Assembly: GCA_945957385.1 (NCBI GenBank)
Contig: CAMFKP010000028.1
Coordinates: 1 to 48,576, forward strand
Source: an uncultured Aeromonadaceae bacterium
GTDB taxonomy: Bacteria > Pseudomonadota > Gammaproteobacteria > Enterobacterales > Aeromonadaceae
Direction of reading: 5' to 3'
DNA length: 48,576 nucleotides
In this document: piece after piece, positions 15,482 to 25,490 of the stretch
Layout of the letters: the number at the start of each line of letters is the position of its first letter
Numbering within the stretch: the stretch's first letter is position 1
Made by a program: the position numbers and the translations under genes
Notes under the pieces: generated by a model
Told to the model about the DNA's origin: nothing
Databases searched by the model: none
Seen by the model: only the letters and a program-made list of their open reading frames with translations

Positions 15482-16387
15482 ATGTCTGGGGCAATTGATG
15501 ATGTGCGCGCTTTTTGCCACGTGGTCGAACTCGGAACCTTATCGGCGGCAGCACGGGTGTTGGGGGAAACCAAGGGCGGCATCAGTCGCCGTCTGAGTCG
15601 GTTGGAGAGCAATCTCGGCTTGCAGCTGCTGGCCCGTCACCCGCGCTCGGTGACCGTAACGACAGAAGGACAGCTGTTTTACAGCAAGGCGCGTGATGGC
15701 CTCCAGCTTCTGGATGAAGGCGCCGAGCTGGCGCGCTCGACGCGACAGGAACCAAGAGGCACGCTTCGCATCACAGCACCACTCGATCTGGGCCAGGAGT
15801 GGCTACCTGCCTTGCTGGTAGGCTTTGCCCAGCACCATCCGCAGATCCGCATCGAGCTGCTGATCAGCGATCAGCGTCTGGACTTGGCCAGCCATCAGAT
15901 TGATGTGGCGTTGCGCGCCACCGATGGTGGCTTGCCGGATATGGGCTATCACGCACGCTCATTGACCAGACTGCAGATGGGCTGGTACGCGGCACCGGAT
16001 TATTTGCAACAAGCGGGAGAGCCAGACAGCCCGGAAGCCTTGCCACGCCACGCACTGGTACTGCCTGGCGCCGGCCACAGCGCCTTTACCGTCACATTGC
16101 AACGGGGTCAGCTCCAGGAACATCTGACGCTCTGGCCGCGCCTGCAGACTGTGGACTATGCCAGCGTATTACGTTTAACCCTGTGTGGTGGCGGCATCGG
16201 TTACTTTCCCCAGCTCGTGGCCGCAAGTGCACTCCAACAGGGGCGCTTACAAGCGGTGCTGACCGATTGGCAATCGCCGGCAGGTGAATTGTTCATGATC
16301 ACGCAGGGAGGAATGCGGGCTCCGGCCCGGGTACAAGCCTTCAAGGCCTATCTGTTAGCCGCACTGGCGGAAACAACACCGCGATAA
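15482..16387 (+). CDS. LysR-family transcriptional regulator
   Basis: A 301-residue regulator. The N-terminal winged helix-turn-helix reads FCHVVELGTLSAAARVLGETKGGISRRLSRLE, followed by a PBP2-type effector domain (LRITAPLDLGQEWLPALLVGF... to the C terminus). It probably controls the divergent ygiD-doxX pair, the usual LysR arrangement, with an unknown aromatic coinducer. The start at 15482 (MSGAID) matches family length; ATGs at 15452 and 15473 are alternatives and none has a strong Shine-Dalgarno sequence. A terminator at 16394-16417 closes the gene. Confidence 0.85.
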   Translation: MSGAIDDVRAFCHVVELGTLSAAARVLGETKGGISRRLSRLESNLGLQLLARHPRSVTVTTEGQLFYSKARDGLQLLDEGAELARSTRQEPRGTLRITAPLDLGQEWLPALLVGFAQHHPQIRIELLISDQRLDLASHQIDVALRATDGGLPDMGYHARSLTRLQMGWYAAPDYLQQAGEPDSPEALPRHALVLPGAGHSAFTVTLQRGQLQEHLTLWPRLQTVDYASVLRLTLCGGGIGYFPQLVAASALQQGRLQAVLTDWQSPAGELFMITQGGMRAPARVQAFKAYLLAALAETTPR

Positions 16388-16393
16388 GGCAAG

Positions 16394-16417
16394 AAAAAGG
16401 CGCCGTTAGGCGCCTTT
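16394..16417. terminator. bidirectional terminator
   Basis: AAAAA-GGCGCC-GTTA-GGCGCC-TTT between the convergent LysR and puuP stops; A- and T-runs flank the stem on either side. Confidence 0.75.
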
Positions 16418-16424
16418 GGGTGAC

Positions 16425-17768
16425 TCAAGAAGCGCCGACCTGGCGCAGCGGTTTACGAAACCGCGACGTCTTGATGGCCAGCCAAACCAGCCCCACGGCT
16501 GACCAGATCAGGCCCAAATAGAGAGATGACAATTCCAGATTCAGCCACAGCACAGTGATGGTAGCGGCACCACACAGCGGCAGAATCAGGTAACGCAGGT
16601 GGTCACGCCAGCCTTGGCGTCGCTTGTCACGAATATAGAACTGCGCAATCACCGACAGGTTGACGAAGCTAAACGCCACCAGCGCGCCAAAATTGATCAG
16701 TGCCAGCGCCATTTCCAGATCAAATGACACCGCTGACAGCGCCAGCGCCCCCACCAGCATGACGTTGACCGCCGGCGTCCGCCAGCGTGGGTGCACATAA
16801 CCAAAGAAGCGCTCTGGCAGCACGGTGTCACGTCCCATAACGTACAACAGACGCGACACGCCGGCATGGGCGGCTAGCCCGGAAGCCAGCACCGCCACAG
16901 TGGTAAACACCAGCACGATGGACTGGAACAGGGTGCCCCCGACATATAATGCGATCTCCGGCAACACCGCATCCGGATGCTGGAAGCGAGAGATGTCGGG
17001 GAAAAACAGCTGCAGAAAATAGGCCACGCTGACAAAAATCAGACCGCCAATCAGCGCGGTCAGTACAATGGCCTTCGGCACGACACGGGCCGCATCCGGC
17101 GTCTCTTCTGCCAAGTTGCTGATACCGTCGAAGCCAAGAAACGAGAAACACAGCACGGTCGCCCCACCGATCAATAACATCGGGCTGGCTTCGGGGCTGA
17201 AGAAGGGGCGCAGGCTGGTCACCGTCGCGGCACCTTCGCCCAGCCAAAGGCCATGGGCCATCAAACCGATGAACACCACGATGATCGCAATCTGGATCGT
17301 GACGATCAGGCTGTTGAAATTCGCAACCAGATTGATGCCACGCAGATTAAGCAGCGTCATGATGGTCACCAGGCCAAAGATGAACCAGGCGGCCGGTACA
17401 TGAGGAAACAGAGCCGTCAGATAGATCTTGGCCAGCAGCATGTTGATCATCGGCATGAACAGATAGTCCAGCAGCGACGACCAACCGACCATAAAGCCGA
17501 TATTCGGACTGAATGCCTTCTGGGCATAGGTGTAGGCCGAGCCGGCTGACGGGAAACGTCGCACTAGCGTGGCATAGCTGGTCGCCGTGAACAGCATACC
17601 GATCAACGCCATCAGATAAGAGGTTGGCACATGGCCTGAGGTCATCTCGCTGACGATGCCGAAGGTATCAAACACCGCCATCGGCGTCAGATAAGCCAAC
17701 CCCATCATGACGACCTGCCACAGACTCAACGTCTGACGCAGTTGCGGGCGGGATACCTGTTCACTCAT
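16425..17768 (-). CDS. puuP: putrescine importer, APC superfamily
   Basis: A 447-residue permease with about 12 membrane helices. The N-terminal [25 protein letters not shown], the [16 protein letters not shown] loop, [15 protein letters not shown] and the long [21 protein letters not shown] segment match E. coli PuuP closely. It imports putrescine by proton symport as a nitrogen and carbon source. No other puu genes are next to it, so it is a stand-alone importer here. Its start codon overlaps the end of an upstream 42-codon ORF by 8 bases, which suggests translational coupling. Sequence identity to PuuP is high by eye; the substrate call is from homology. Confidence 0.88.
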   Translation of the reverse strand: MSEQVSRPQLRQTLSLWQVVMMGLAYLTPMAVFDTFGIVSEMTSGHVPTSYLMALIGMLFTATSYATLVRRFPSAGSAYTYAQKAFSPNIGFMVGWSSLLDYLFMPMINMLLAKIYLTALFPHVPAAWFIFGLVTIMTLLNLRGINLVANFNSLIVTIQIAIIVVFIGLMAHGLWLGEGAATVTSLRPFFSPEASPMLLIGGATVLCFSFLGFDGISNLAEETPDAARVVPKAIVLTALIGGLIFVSVAYFLQLFFPDISRFQHPDAVLPEIALYVGGTLFQSIVLVFTTVAVLASGLAAHAGVSRLLYVMGRDTVLPERFFGYVHPRWRTPAVNVMLVGALALSAVSFDLEMALALINFGALVAFSFVNLSVIAQFYIRDKRRQGWRDHLRYLILPLCGAATITVLWLNLELSSLYLGLIWSAVGLVWLAIKTSRFRKPLRQVGAS

Positions 17769-17889
17769 GACTCACCTCCTGCAACAGGCAATCATGGCGC
17801 TTAGTCGCCATGGCAACCCCGTGCTGGCAAGCCAGATCCCGGAATAGTAATGCCAGCCCAGCAGGGGGCTCCGCAATGCTCAGACTCAT
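17761..17889 (-). CDS. 42-residue ORF overlapping puuP, possible leader peptide
   Basis: A short ORF, ATG at 17889 to TGA at 17761, that ends inside the puuP start region (8-base overlap). It has a strong GAGGAA ribosome-binding site 5 bases upstream, better than many genes here. The peptide begins [20 protein letters not shown] and contains two cysteines and two histidines; it has no membrane segment. It looks like a translationally coupled upstream ORF. Whether it makes a functional peptide, acts as a sensor of polyamine-dependent translation, or is only a coupling device is unknown. Confidence 0.5.
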   Translation of the reverse strand: MSLSIAEPPAGLALLFRDLACQHGVAMATKRHDCLLQEVSHE

Positions 17890-18305
17890 GGTGTTTCCTC
17901 TTCTCTCATCAAATCGCAGCATCTGCGATCGGCTATCTTCTTCCGGCTATCGGCCGGCCCCTAGGTAATAAATGGTGAGTTGCCGAATTTTTCGGCCCCC
18001 TCAATTGAGGGGGCGCTATTTTGCACTACATCTGCATAAACACTCAATATTATTGCTAGCTATTTTGTCTATTTCAGATAATTAACCTGTGCCGCCTGCG
18101 ACGAACCAGCAACGGAGGCAAACAGACCCTTATTGATTGTTTTTCATGCAATTACATAACAAAAGTCGCCCTGGCTCACTGAACTGACAGCGCGATGCAC
18201 AAAGCAATGAACAGCGTGGTTTCGAATGATTACACTCATCTCAGGTTGCCCCTTTCTCATCGTCTTGTATCGGCAACCCGAAACGGGTAAAGGAGTTAGC
18301 AAAAT
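17890..18305. other. divergent regulatory region with nested palindromes
   Basis: This region separates the puuP leader from the PBP-like gene. It holds GCCGAA-TTT-TTCGGC (17982-17996) joined to a perfect 20-bp palindrome, GCCCCCTCAATTGAGGGGGC (17995-18014). The right part is AT-rich and carries the ribosome-binding site AAAGGAG for the gene at 18306. No other gene is visible. Confidence 0.6.
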
Positions 18306-21300
18306 ATGGACGCAGTTGAACCGAACGTACCGGCCCATGTCACCACTGAGGTGATGACAGAGCCTGTTCCCGGGCAGTCCAGTCCGCCGCCACCGTTGCC
18401 ACCGTCCACACCGCGGCGCAGCCACTGGTTATGGCGTATTACCCGGACCCTGTTATTGGCGGTGTTGATCGTTACCACCGCCGCCATCGTGTTTGAGATG
18501 CGCACCTCATGGCTGCAGGCGCATCTGTTAACCCCCTACGCGCGACAACTGACATGGCAGCTGGATGCAGGACCCAGTCCGCGTATGTACTACCCGGCCG
18601 CCGGCCCCTATGATCTGCGCATGGGCTATGCCAGCCTCGGCGGCTTTATCGAGCGCATGCAACAACGCGGCTTTGCGGTCAGCGCCCAGAGCCGCTTCTC
18701 TCCCATGTTGATGCAATACACCGAATATGGCCTATTTCCCCCCTATGCCGAGAAGAGCCAGGGGGGGCTAACACTGTTCGATTGCCGTCGAGAACCCTTG
18801 CATGTCAGCCGCTACCCGCAATACCAGATTGCCGAGGTCGCCAGCATTCCTCCTCTGGCGCTGGGAGCCCTGCTCTATATCGAAAACCGTGATCTGCTGG
18901 ATGACAGCCTGCCTCTGGTCAATCCGGCCGTGGATTGGCCACGGTTTTTTAATGCCGCCGTGTCACAAGCCGGCAAGAAGTTTGGAGTTCAGGATCACGG
19001 CTCGGGCGGCAGTACATTGGCAACCCAGATGGAAAAGTTCCGCCACTCTCCTGAGGGTCGCACCAGTTCCGGGGTAGAAAAATTGCGTCAGATGGCCAGC
19101 GCCACCGTACGTGCCTACCAGCAGGGAGAGCTGACGCTGGCGGCACGCCAGAAATTGGCCCTGGACTACCTCAACTCTGTGCCGCTGGCGGCCGCCCCCG
19201 GTTATGGTGAAGTGCACGGCTTGGGCGACGGCCTGCATGTCTGGTTTGCCGCACCCGTTGCCGACACCATGACATTGTTGAACTTACCCGATCCACAGGA
19301 GGATGCCGATCTGCGTGATCGCCAGGGCTTGGCCCTGCGCCAGGTGGTTTCGTTGCTGATTGCCCACCGCCGCCCCTCGTTTTATCTGCTAACGGGACGC
19401 GAGGAGCTATCTGCTCTTACCGACAGCTACCTGCGGCTGCTGGCCCAGGAGCAGGTCATCTCGATGCCACTGCGTGATGCGGCGCTGCACGCCAAATTGA
19501 CGTTTCGTAATTTCAGCAGTGAACCCGCATATACGCGCATCGACGGCAACAAAGCGCGTTACGTCACCCGCGGCCGCTTAGGGCAAATGCTGGGTCTGTC
19601 GCTGTACGACCTCGACCACCTTGATCTTGCCGCCCAGAGTCAATTGGATAATCGGCTGCAGCAGCAGGTCAGTGACTACCTGCGCCAATTGGCCAATCCT
19701 GAATTTGCCGGTCAGATTGGCCTGTATGGCGAACGGCTGCTGTCACCGGAAAAGGCGGCCGACGTGCGTTACAGCTTTACCCTCTTCGAACGTACCGCTC
19801 AGGGGTTTGTCGTCCGGGTGCAAACCGATAACACCGATCAGCCGTTTGACATCAATGACTCCAGCAAACTGGAGCTCGGCTCAACGGCCAAACTCCGGGT
19901 GCTGACCACCTATCTGCAGATCATCTATGAGCTGCACCAAAAATACGCCCAACTCAGCCGTGACGAACTGAAGAAACAGGTGACGGATCCTCAGGACTAC
20001 CTCAGTCGCTGGGCTATCGACTATCTGTTACAAAACCCGAATGGCGCTGTCATGCCGATGCTCGACGCAGCCCTGGATCGCCGCTATTCGGCGAGTCCTT
20101 ACGAGACCTTTTTCACCGGCGGTGGCTTGCATACATTCGCCAACTTCCGCAAGGAGGATAACAATCGCATTCCGACGCTCCGCCAGGCACTGCAGGAGTC
20201 GATCAACCTGCCTTTCATCCGTCTGTTGCGCGATGTGGTGCGCTACACCCTGTATCAGGATCCGACGCGTCGACTGCTGTTGCAGGATGACAAGGATCCG
20301 CGCCGGCAAGAGTACCTGGCCCGTTTTGCCGACCGTGAAGGCAAAACCTACCTGACTCGTTTCTGGCGCAAATATCAGGGTAAATCGGCCGAAGAGCGCT
20401 TAAGCACGCTGATTGATGGATTGAAATTAAACCAAAGCCGGTTGGCAGCCATCTACCGCTACCTCTCGCCCCACGCCTCTGCCGAACAACTGGCGGCCTT
20501 CGTGCACAGTTATCTACCGAATGAGCCGCTCACCGCTAAACGCCTGGACTACCTGTATCAGACCTATGGTCCGGGTAAGTTCTCACTGCCGGACCAGGGC
20601 TATGTTGCCCGGGTCCACCCACTGGAGCTGTGGCTGCTGGATTATATGAACCACCATCCAAACGCCAGTTTTGCCGACATAGTGCATGACAGCAGCGTGG
20701 AGCGGCAGGAGGTCTATGGCTGGCTATTCAAATCCCGACACCGCAGCGCCCGCGATAGCCGTATTCGCACCATGCTCGAGATCGAGGCCTTCAGTGATAT
20801 TCACCAGCGTTGGCAACAGCTCGGCTATCCATTTGATCATCTGGTTCCCTCGCTCGCGACCGCCATCGGTAGCTCCGGGGACCGTCCTGCCGCCTTAGCG
20901 GAACTGATGGGGGTCATTCTCAACGACGGCGTTCGGCTGCCTGTGCAACGGTTGAGCTGGCTGCATTTTGCCGCCAACACCCCTTACGAAACCCTGCTGA
21001 TGCCAGCCAACGACCGCGCGCAGCAAATTCTGCCGGCAGACGTGGCCAGAGCCTTGCGCGCTGCCTTATCACAAGTGGTTGAGGCCGGAACGGCACGACG
21101 CATCGCGGGCACATTTAAACTGCCTGATGGCACCCCGTTGCAGATGGGCGGAAAAACCGGCACCGGTGACAACCGCATCGAGAAGGTCGGACGCTATGGG
21201 CAGATCATCACCTCCAAGGCGATGAACCGCACGGCTACGTTCGTGTTTTATATCGGAAAGAACCATTTCGGCACCCTGACGGCCTTTGTCGAAGGCAGTT

Positions 21301-21494
21301 CGGCAGATGACTTCCGCTTCACCTCGGCACTGCCGGTGCAAGTGCTAAAAGGCATGGCGCCACTGCTCAGCCCCTACCTGCAGCCAGCCACAGACAGCAG
21401 CGCCTTGGGAGCCGGTTGTCCCGCGCAACAGAGCCTGCCGCCGCTGGATCTGGCGGCACTGCCTGGCCCCCCCCAACCCCCATCAGGGCACTGA
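18306..21494 (+). CDS. large bifunctional class A PBP-like protein
   Basis: A 1062-residue protein. A Pro-rich cytoplasmic tail (about 20-40) precedes one membrane anchor (about 43-65). A GT51 glycosyltransferase region follows, with the probable catalytic Glu193 in LYIENRDLLDD and the GGSTLATQMEKFRHSPEG motif near 235-250. The transpeptidase part has SxxK as STAK at 526, SxN as SIN at 632 and KTG at 950. It should polymerise and cross-link peptidoglycan in the periplasm. It is longer than ordinary PBP1a/1b (about 770-850) because SxN and KTG are about 318 residues apart, with a helical insertion. The start follows AAAGGAG at 18291-18297. A terminator follows at 21504. Confidence 0.8.
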   Translation: MDAVEPNVPAHVTTEVMTEPVPGQSSPPPPLPPSTPRRSHWLWRITRTLLLAVLIVTTAAIVFEMRTSWLQAHLLTPYARQLTWQLDAGPSPRMYYPAAGPYDLRMGYASLGGFIERMQQRGFAVSAQSRFSPMLMQYTEYGLFPPYAEKSQGGLTLFDCRREPLHVSRYPQYQIAEVASIPPLALGALLYIENRDLLDDSLPLVNPAVDWPRFFNAAVSQAGKKFGVQDHGSGGSTLATQMEKFRHSPEGRTSSGVEKLRQMASATVRAYQQGELTLAARQKLALDYLNSVPLAAAPGYGEVHGLGDGLHVWFAAPVADTMTLLNLPDPQEDADLRDRQGLALRQVVSLLIAHRRPSFYLLTGREELSALTDSYLRLLAQEQVISMPLRDAALHAKLTFRNFSSEPAYTRIDGNKARYVTRGRLGQMLGLSLYDLDHLDLAAQSQLDNRLQQQVSDYLRQLANPEFAGQIGLYGERLLSPEKAADVRYSFTLFERTAQGFVVRVQTDNTDQPFDINDSSKLELGSTAKLRVLTTYLQIIYELHQKYAQLSRDELKKQVTDPQDYLSRWAIDYLLQNPNGAVMPMLDAALDRRYSASPYETFFTGGGLHTFANFRKEDNNRIPTLRQALQESINLPFIRLLRDVVRYTLYQDPTRRLLLQDDKDPRRQEYLARFADREGKTYLTRFWRKYQGKSAEERLSTLIDGLKLNQSRLAAIYRYLSPHASAEQLAAFVHSYLPNEPLTAKRLDYLYQTYGPGKFSLPDQGYVARVHPLELWLLDYMNHHPNASFADIVHDSSVERQEVYGWLFKSRHRSARDSRIRTMLEIEAFSDIHQRWQQLGYPFDHLVPSLATAIGSSGDRPAALAELMGVILNDGVRLPVQRLSWLHFAANTPYETLLMPANDRAQQILPADVARALRAALSQVVEAGTARRIAGTFKLPDGTPLQMGGKTGTGDNRIEKVGRYGQIITSKAMNRTATFVFYIGKNHFGTLTAFVEGSSADDFRFTSALPVQVLKGMAPLLSPYLQPATDSSALGAGCPAQQSLPPLDLAALPGPPQPPSGH

Positions 21495-21503
21495 TCACCG
21501 CTC

Positions 21504-21532
21504 AAAAAAAAGCCAGCTTGCGCTGGCTTTTT
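21504..21532. terminator. bidirectional terminator
   Basis: An A-run, then AGCCAGC-TTGC-GCTGGCT, then TTTT. It lies between the convergent PBP-like and aroP stops. Confidence 0.8.
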
Positions 21533-21548
21533 CATAGTGACTCTTGCA

Positions 21549-22931
21549 TCAAGCCATGCTGGTGGCGACCCCGTTCATCAACTTGTCGCGACGCAGCTTG
21601 AACCAGTAACCAACGGCCATGATGACCAGCCAGACCGGAACCAGATAGACAGAGATCTTCTCATCCAGCAGATAGAGGATCACCAGCATACCCGCCAGGA
21701 ATGCCAGACACAGGTAATTGGCAAACGGGAACCAGAATGCCTTGAATACCGGCTGGGTTTTCAACGCCATCATGCGACGGCGGAACTTCAGGTGGGTCAA
21801 GCTGATCATCGCCCAGTTGATCACCAAGGCCGCTACCACCAATGCCATCAATAATTTGAAGGCCTCGCCGGGGATCACATAGTTGATGACCACACAAACC
21901 AGGGTGGTCAGCGCTGAGACCAGGATGGCCCACACCGGCACACCACGACGGTCAACCTTGAGCAGAATCCGCGGCGCATTCCCCTGCAACGCCAAGCCAT
22001 GCAGCATACGGCTGTTGCAATAGACGCAACTGTTATAGACCGACAATGCCGCCGTCAACACCACCACATTCAGTACATGGGCCACCGGTACGGCGCCGAT
22101 AGAATTAAAGATCATCACAAACGGGCTGCTGTCTGCCTGAATCAGATTCCAGGGATAGAGCGCCAGCAACACCGTCATGGCACCAATGTAGAAGATCAGG
22201 ATGCGGTACAGCACCTGATTGATGGCGCGCGGTATGCTTTTGCCTGGATTATCCGCTTCGGCCGCGGTGATCCCCACCAGCTCCAGCCCACCGAATGAGA
22301 ACATGATGATCGCCAGCGACATCACCAGTCCCTTCCAGCCATGAGGCAGGAAGCCATCATGTGCCCACAGGTTGCTGATCGAGGCTTGTTCACCGCCCTG
22401 ACCACTGACCAGCAGATAACCGCCAAAACCGATCATGCCCACGATCGCCACGACCTTGATGATGGCAAACCAGAACTCCATCTCACCGAAATGTTTCACG
22501 TTGGAGAGGTTAACGGCATTGATGACAACAAAGAAAAAGGCCGCAGAGATCCAGGTCGGGATCTGCGGAAACCAGAACTGGACATATTTGCCGACCACCG
22601 TCAGCTCGGCCATGCTGACGAGCACGTACAGCACCCAATAGTTCCATCCGGCCAGGAAGCCGGCAAAACCATTCCAGTACTTGTTGGCAAAGAAGCTGAA
22701 TGAACCGGAAACCGGCTCTTCGGCCACCATCTCACCGAGCTGGCGCATGATGAGAAACGCAATAAAGCCACCGATGGCATACCCCAGCAACACGGCCGGA
22801 CCGGCCATCGCTATGGTGGAGCCAATGGCATAAAACAAGCCGGTGCCGATAGCACCGCCCAGAGCAATAAGTTGGATATGGCGATTCTTCAAGCCGCGCT
22901 TGAGTTCACCATCCTGATGTCTGACGTCCAT
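21549..22931 (-). CDS. aroP: aromatic amino acid permease
   Basis: A 460-residue AAT-family permease with 12 predicted helices. LKRGLKNRHIQLIALGGAIGTGLF at the N terminus, the FLIMRQLGEMV segment, EMEFWFAIIKV and the SVYNSCVYCNSRML segment match E. coli AroP/PheP. It imports Phe, Tyr and Trp with protons. AroP is the closer match by eye, but PheP cannot be excluded. The start at 22931 is chosen because the family begins shortly before LKRGLKNRHIQ and GAGGAA lies upstream; the ORF itself extends 50 codons further. No TyrR box was recognised upstream. Confidence 0.85.
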   Translation of the reverse strand: MDVRHQDGELKRGLKNRHIQLIALGGAIGTGLFYAIGSTIAMAGPAVLLGYAIGGFIAFLIMRQLGEMVAEEPVSGSFSFFANKYWNGFAGFLAGWNYWVLYVLVSMAELTVVGKYVQFWFPQIPTWISAAFFFVVINAVNLSNVKHFGEMEFWFAIIKVVAIVGMIGFGGYLLVSGQGGEQASISNLWAHDGFLPHGWKGLVMSLAIIMFSFGGLELVGITAAEADNPGKSIPRAINQVLYRILIFYIGAMTVLLALYPWNLIQADSSPFVMIFNSIGAVPVAHVLNVVVLTAALSVYNSCVYCNSRMLHGLALQGNAPRILLKVDRRGVPVWAILVSALTTLVCVVINYVIPGEAFKLLMALVVAALVINWAMISLTHLKFRRRMMALKTQPVFKAFWFPFANYLCLAFLAGMLVILYLLDEKISVYLVPVWLVIMAVGYWFKLRRDKLMNGVATSMA

Positions 22932-23371
22932 GGAAAAGGGTTCCTCACACTTGATTTGATTTGTCTGTTTGCCATCCCATGCCTCCCTGCCAGTCCGGGC
23001 AAGCGAATCATGACGGCAAACCGTCCACCAGCTTGTCTCACCTGTGATAAACACTGGTGCAGTCTGATTGGACGCGGGCATGCTCCTGTCTTGGTTAAGC
23101 CGTCAGCTAGAATACCCTCAAATGACCTGAATTGCAGTATGTTAACGCACCAAAAACCACGCATTATCGCAGATGATAGAGCCCAGAGCATAATGACCAG
23201 AATAATAAACCACTATCGCCTCTATTATATTCCTAGTGATCAATGGCTCAGAACCTGATAATAGACATAGAATAATAGAGCCATTGCTTTATGCTCTGAC
23301 ATGTAGCTCTATCTTGAATTATGTTGGGCAATATAATTATTAAATAAAACTGGTTATAAAAGGATATTGAA
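22932..23371. other. divergent intergenic region, aroP / large lipoprotein
   Basis: No gene supported. The left half has the usual composition; from about 23120 it turns AT-rich and carries TATTAT-like segments and the AAAAGGA ribosome-binding site of the gene at 23372. I found no TyrR box or clear operator. Confidence 0.5.
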
Positions 23372-25474
23372 ATGTACTGTAGCAAAAAAACACTGTTGTT
23401 TTGTCTATCTTTATTTATGGTGGGCTGTGGTGGTGGCGGCAATGGAAGTCCATCAGATAACAGTAATGGAAATAGCAATGAATTTACGCAACTTGAAATA
23501 AAAGAAAAATCTACCGCGAGTATTTCAGCCGCTTTGGATTTCATCCAATACCCGGCTGCGTTTGTTGTGTTATCAACCAGCACCCCAGACATACTGGGCA
23601 AACTAGATCAAAAAATCATTGCTTGCAATCATAGGTCTAGTAATAGCTATGATTTAATGACCATTGAAGCAACACGGCTTACCAAGGGTAAATGGAGTAA
23701 TGGCGATCAGATTACAGTGGATTTTGCCAACGATTGCCTACTGTCTGGCTTAGAGTCTCCACTATCAGGTAGGATTACTATAACCATATCAATGGATTCA
23801 AGTGCAGAGGAAAGCATAACTAGCGCCCATTATCACCTTGATATGAATCAATTAACACAACGTTACATGGACGAGAATGGTTTCATTCATGTTTTGTCAT
23901 TTGAAGGCGTATTAGATGCAGAACGCACCAAAGATGACAATGGAAACACAAGTATAAAAATTTCAACCAATCAAACCGAACCATTCACCTTTGCTAATTA
24001 CTCACGATTAGATAATTATCAATACTCCTCTACTTGGTCAGAAAGTAATGCTCAATTTTCAATTAACACCAGCGCTAGAGTGTCTTTTATCACAGAAAAA
24101 TCATACCTCGATATTGCAACAAAGACTCCTTTATCAGGATACATAGGCGAAACACCCAATGCAGGCAACATAACTATATCAGGAAGAAATAATACTTATG
24201 TGATGTTTAATGCATCTAATTCTGGAATGATTGATCTTATCGGCAAAGGCAGCGACTTTTCAGAAAATGCATCCGGAAGTTGGCAGGATTATATTACTGG
24301 CGGGCTGTGGCGTTTTCCTACCATTTTTGATACCGAAGAGCGAATCAACCTGGCTACGTTCGGCGAACCAAGGGGGGTTTGGAGCACCATGTCCTTTGAC
24401 GGTGTGATCAGCGAATACAATAACTCATTCAACATGCAACAAGACGAAGTCTACGAACTGACTGACGTTGGGTTACAACCGCAGTTTAGCGTACTCATCA
24501 ACCATAAGGCGGATGTTGTAGCTAGCATATCCACCTTAGAAGACCCGATAAAAGGAGAGTACACTCCGGAGATTGTCACACAATGGAAAGGGCAACGACT
24601 ATTTTTAACACCTAAATATCCGTTGATGCCTGGTGTCGATTATTCATTAAAAATCACTGCAAACGAGAAAAGTCTCGGAGCTGTTCGATTCAAAACGAAG
24701 GAAGACTGGAGCACCCCTGTTTATTATATTGATGCCGGCGATGATGAATTTGCAAAAATTGGTGAAGATAAAAAACTAGCAGCCACTTATATTTACCCAA
24801 CGCTTGAAAACATAAGCTGGCTTCTGAATAACAATAAGTATAACTCGGAACTAACATTATCTTCATGGCTTGGTGAAAATGTCAGCATAATAAATTCATC
24901 AAACGAAGAGCCTGGTCACATAGTATCCGTCGAAGTATTCACCAGCAGCCATCCACTGTTTTCAGTTTCCAGCTCAAAGTATATTCAGTACATTAATAGT
25001 AATAAAGATCGTAGCTTTTTTACAATTGATGCTGTCCATGGCATCACCGCTTTACACCGCAAGACGATAATCGGAAATATAGCGCATGACACAGTGGCTG
25101 ATGTAGGACACAAAGATGATTATAGTGTTCTTCCTGCAGTTTATAACGGAACCGAATCTAATGCTCAGTTGAAAATTCATATTGCTCCGCATGAAGATAC
25201 TGGACGCCATAAAGTATACCATTTCACTAATAGTAGTGACGTTGAATTTGAATGGACCAAGGGTTATCATTTTTATTATGCCTATGGCAAAGCATCGCAG
25301 GACAAAATAAAATGGAGTGACCTGTGCTCCAATTCCACCTTGATTATTGATCATGTTGACCCTGAAGTATCACCGCAAGATCCGGAACGAGTCGCTGTTA
25401 ATTATTCACTTACCTGTATGGATAACGAGATTTCAATGAGTGGCAGAATTCGAATGAATAGTAGTGTGGAATAA
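23372..25474 (+). CDS. large secreted lipoprotein, unknown function
   Basis: A 700-residue protein with a lipoprotein signal (lipobox FMVGC, Cys19) followed by a Gly/Ser/Asn-rich linker (GGGGNGSPSDNSNGNSN). The rest is beta-rich and Asn/Ser-rich. Near residues 405-450 a QRLFLTPKYPLMPGVDYSLKI segment resembles bacterial Ig-like (Big_5) adhesin repeats. No catalytic motif is recognised. It is likely exposed on the cell surface. The gene is much more AT-rich than its neighbours aroP and oppF, which suggests recent acquisition or a surface gene under different pressure. The start has AAAAGGA 7 bases upstream; a terminator follows the stop. Confidence 0.75.
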   Translation: MYCSKKTLLFCLSLFMVGCGGGGNGSPSDNSNGNSNEFTQLEIKEKSTASISAALDFIQYPAAFVVLSTSTPDILGKLDQKIIACNHRSSNSYDLMTIEATRLTKGKWSNGDQITVDFANDCLLSGLESPLSGRITITISMDSSAEESITSAHYHLDMNQLTQRYMDENGFIHVLSFEGVLDAERTKDDNGNTSIKISTNQTEPFTFANYSRLDNYQYSSTWSESNAQFSINTSARVSFITEKSYLDIATKTPLSGYIGETPNAGNITISGRNNTYVMFNASNSGMIDLIGKGSDFSENASGSWQDYITGGLWRFPTIFDTEERINLATFGEPRGVWSTMSFDGVISEYNNSFNMQQDEVYELTDVGLQPQFSVLINHKADVVASISTLEDPIKGEYTPEIVTQWKGQRLFLTPKYPLMPGVDYSLKITANEKSLGAVRFKTKEDWSTPVYYIDAGDDEFAKIGEDKKLAATYIYPTLENISWLLNNNKYNSELTLSSWLGENVSIINSSNEEPGHIVSVEVFTSSHPLFSVSSSKYIQYINSNKDRSFFTIDAVHGITALHRKTIIGNIAHDTVADVGHKDDYSVLPAVYNGTESNAQLKIHIAPHEDTGRHKVYHFTNSSDVEFEWTKGYHFYYAYGKASQDKIKWSDLCSNSTLIIDHVDPEVSPQDPERVAVNYSLTCMDNEISMSGRIRMNSSVE

Positions 25475-25490
25475 ATAAAATCCAAATAAA

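Noticed and set aside
14715-15596. 293-codon + strand frame across the dioxygenase gene
   Set aside because: Overlaps the well-supported YgiD and LysR genes and shows Arg/Gln/His-rich nonsense composition.
22932-23371. TyrR box upstream of aroP
   Set aside because: I looked for TGTAAA-N6-TTTACA and found no convincing match on either strand.
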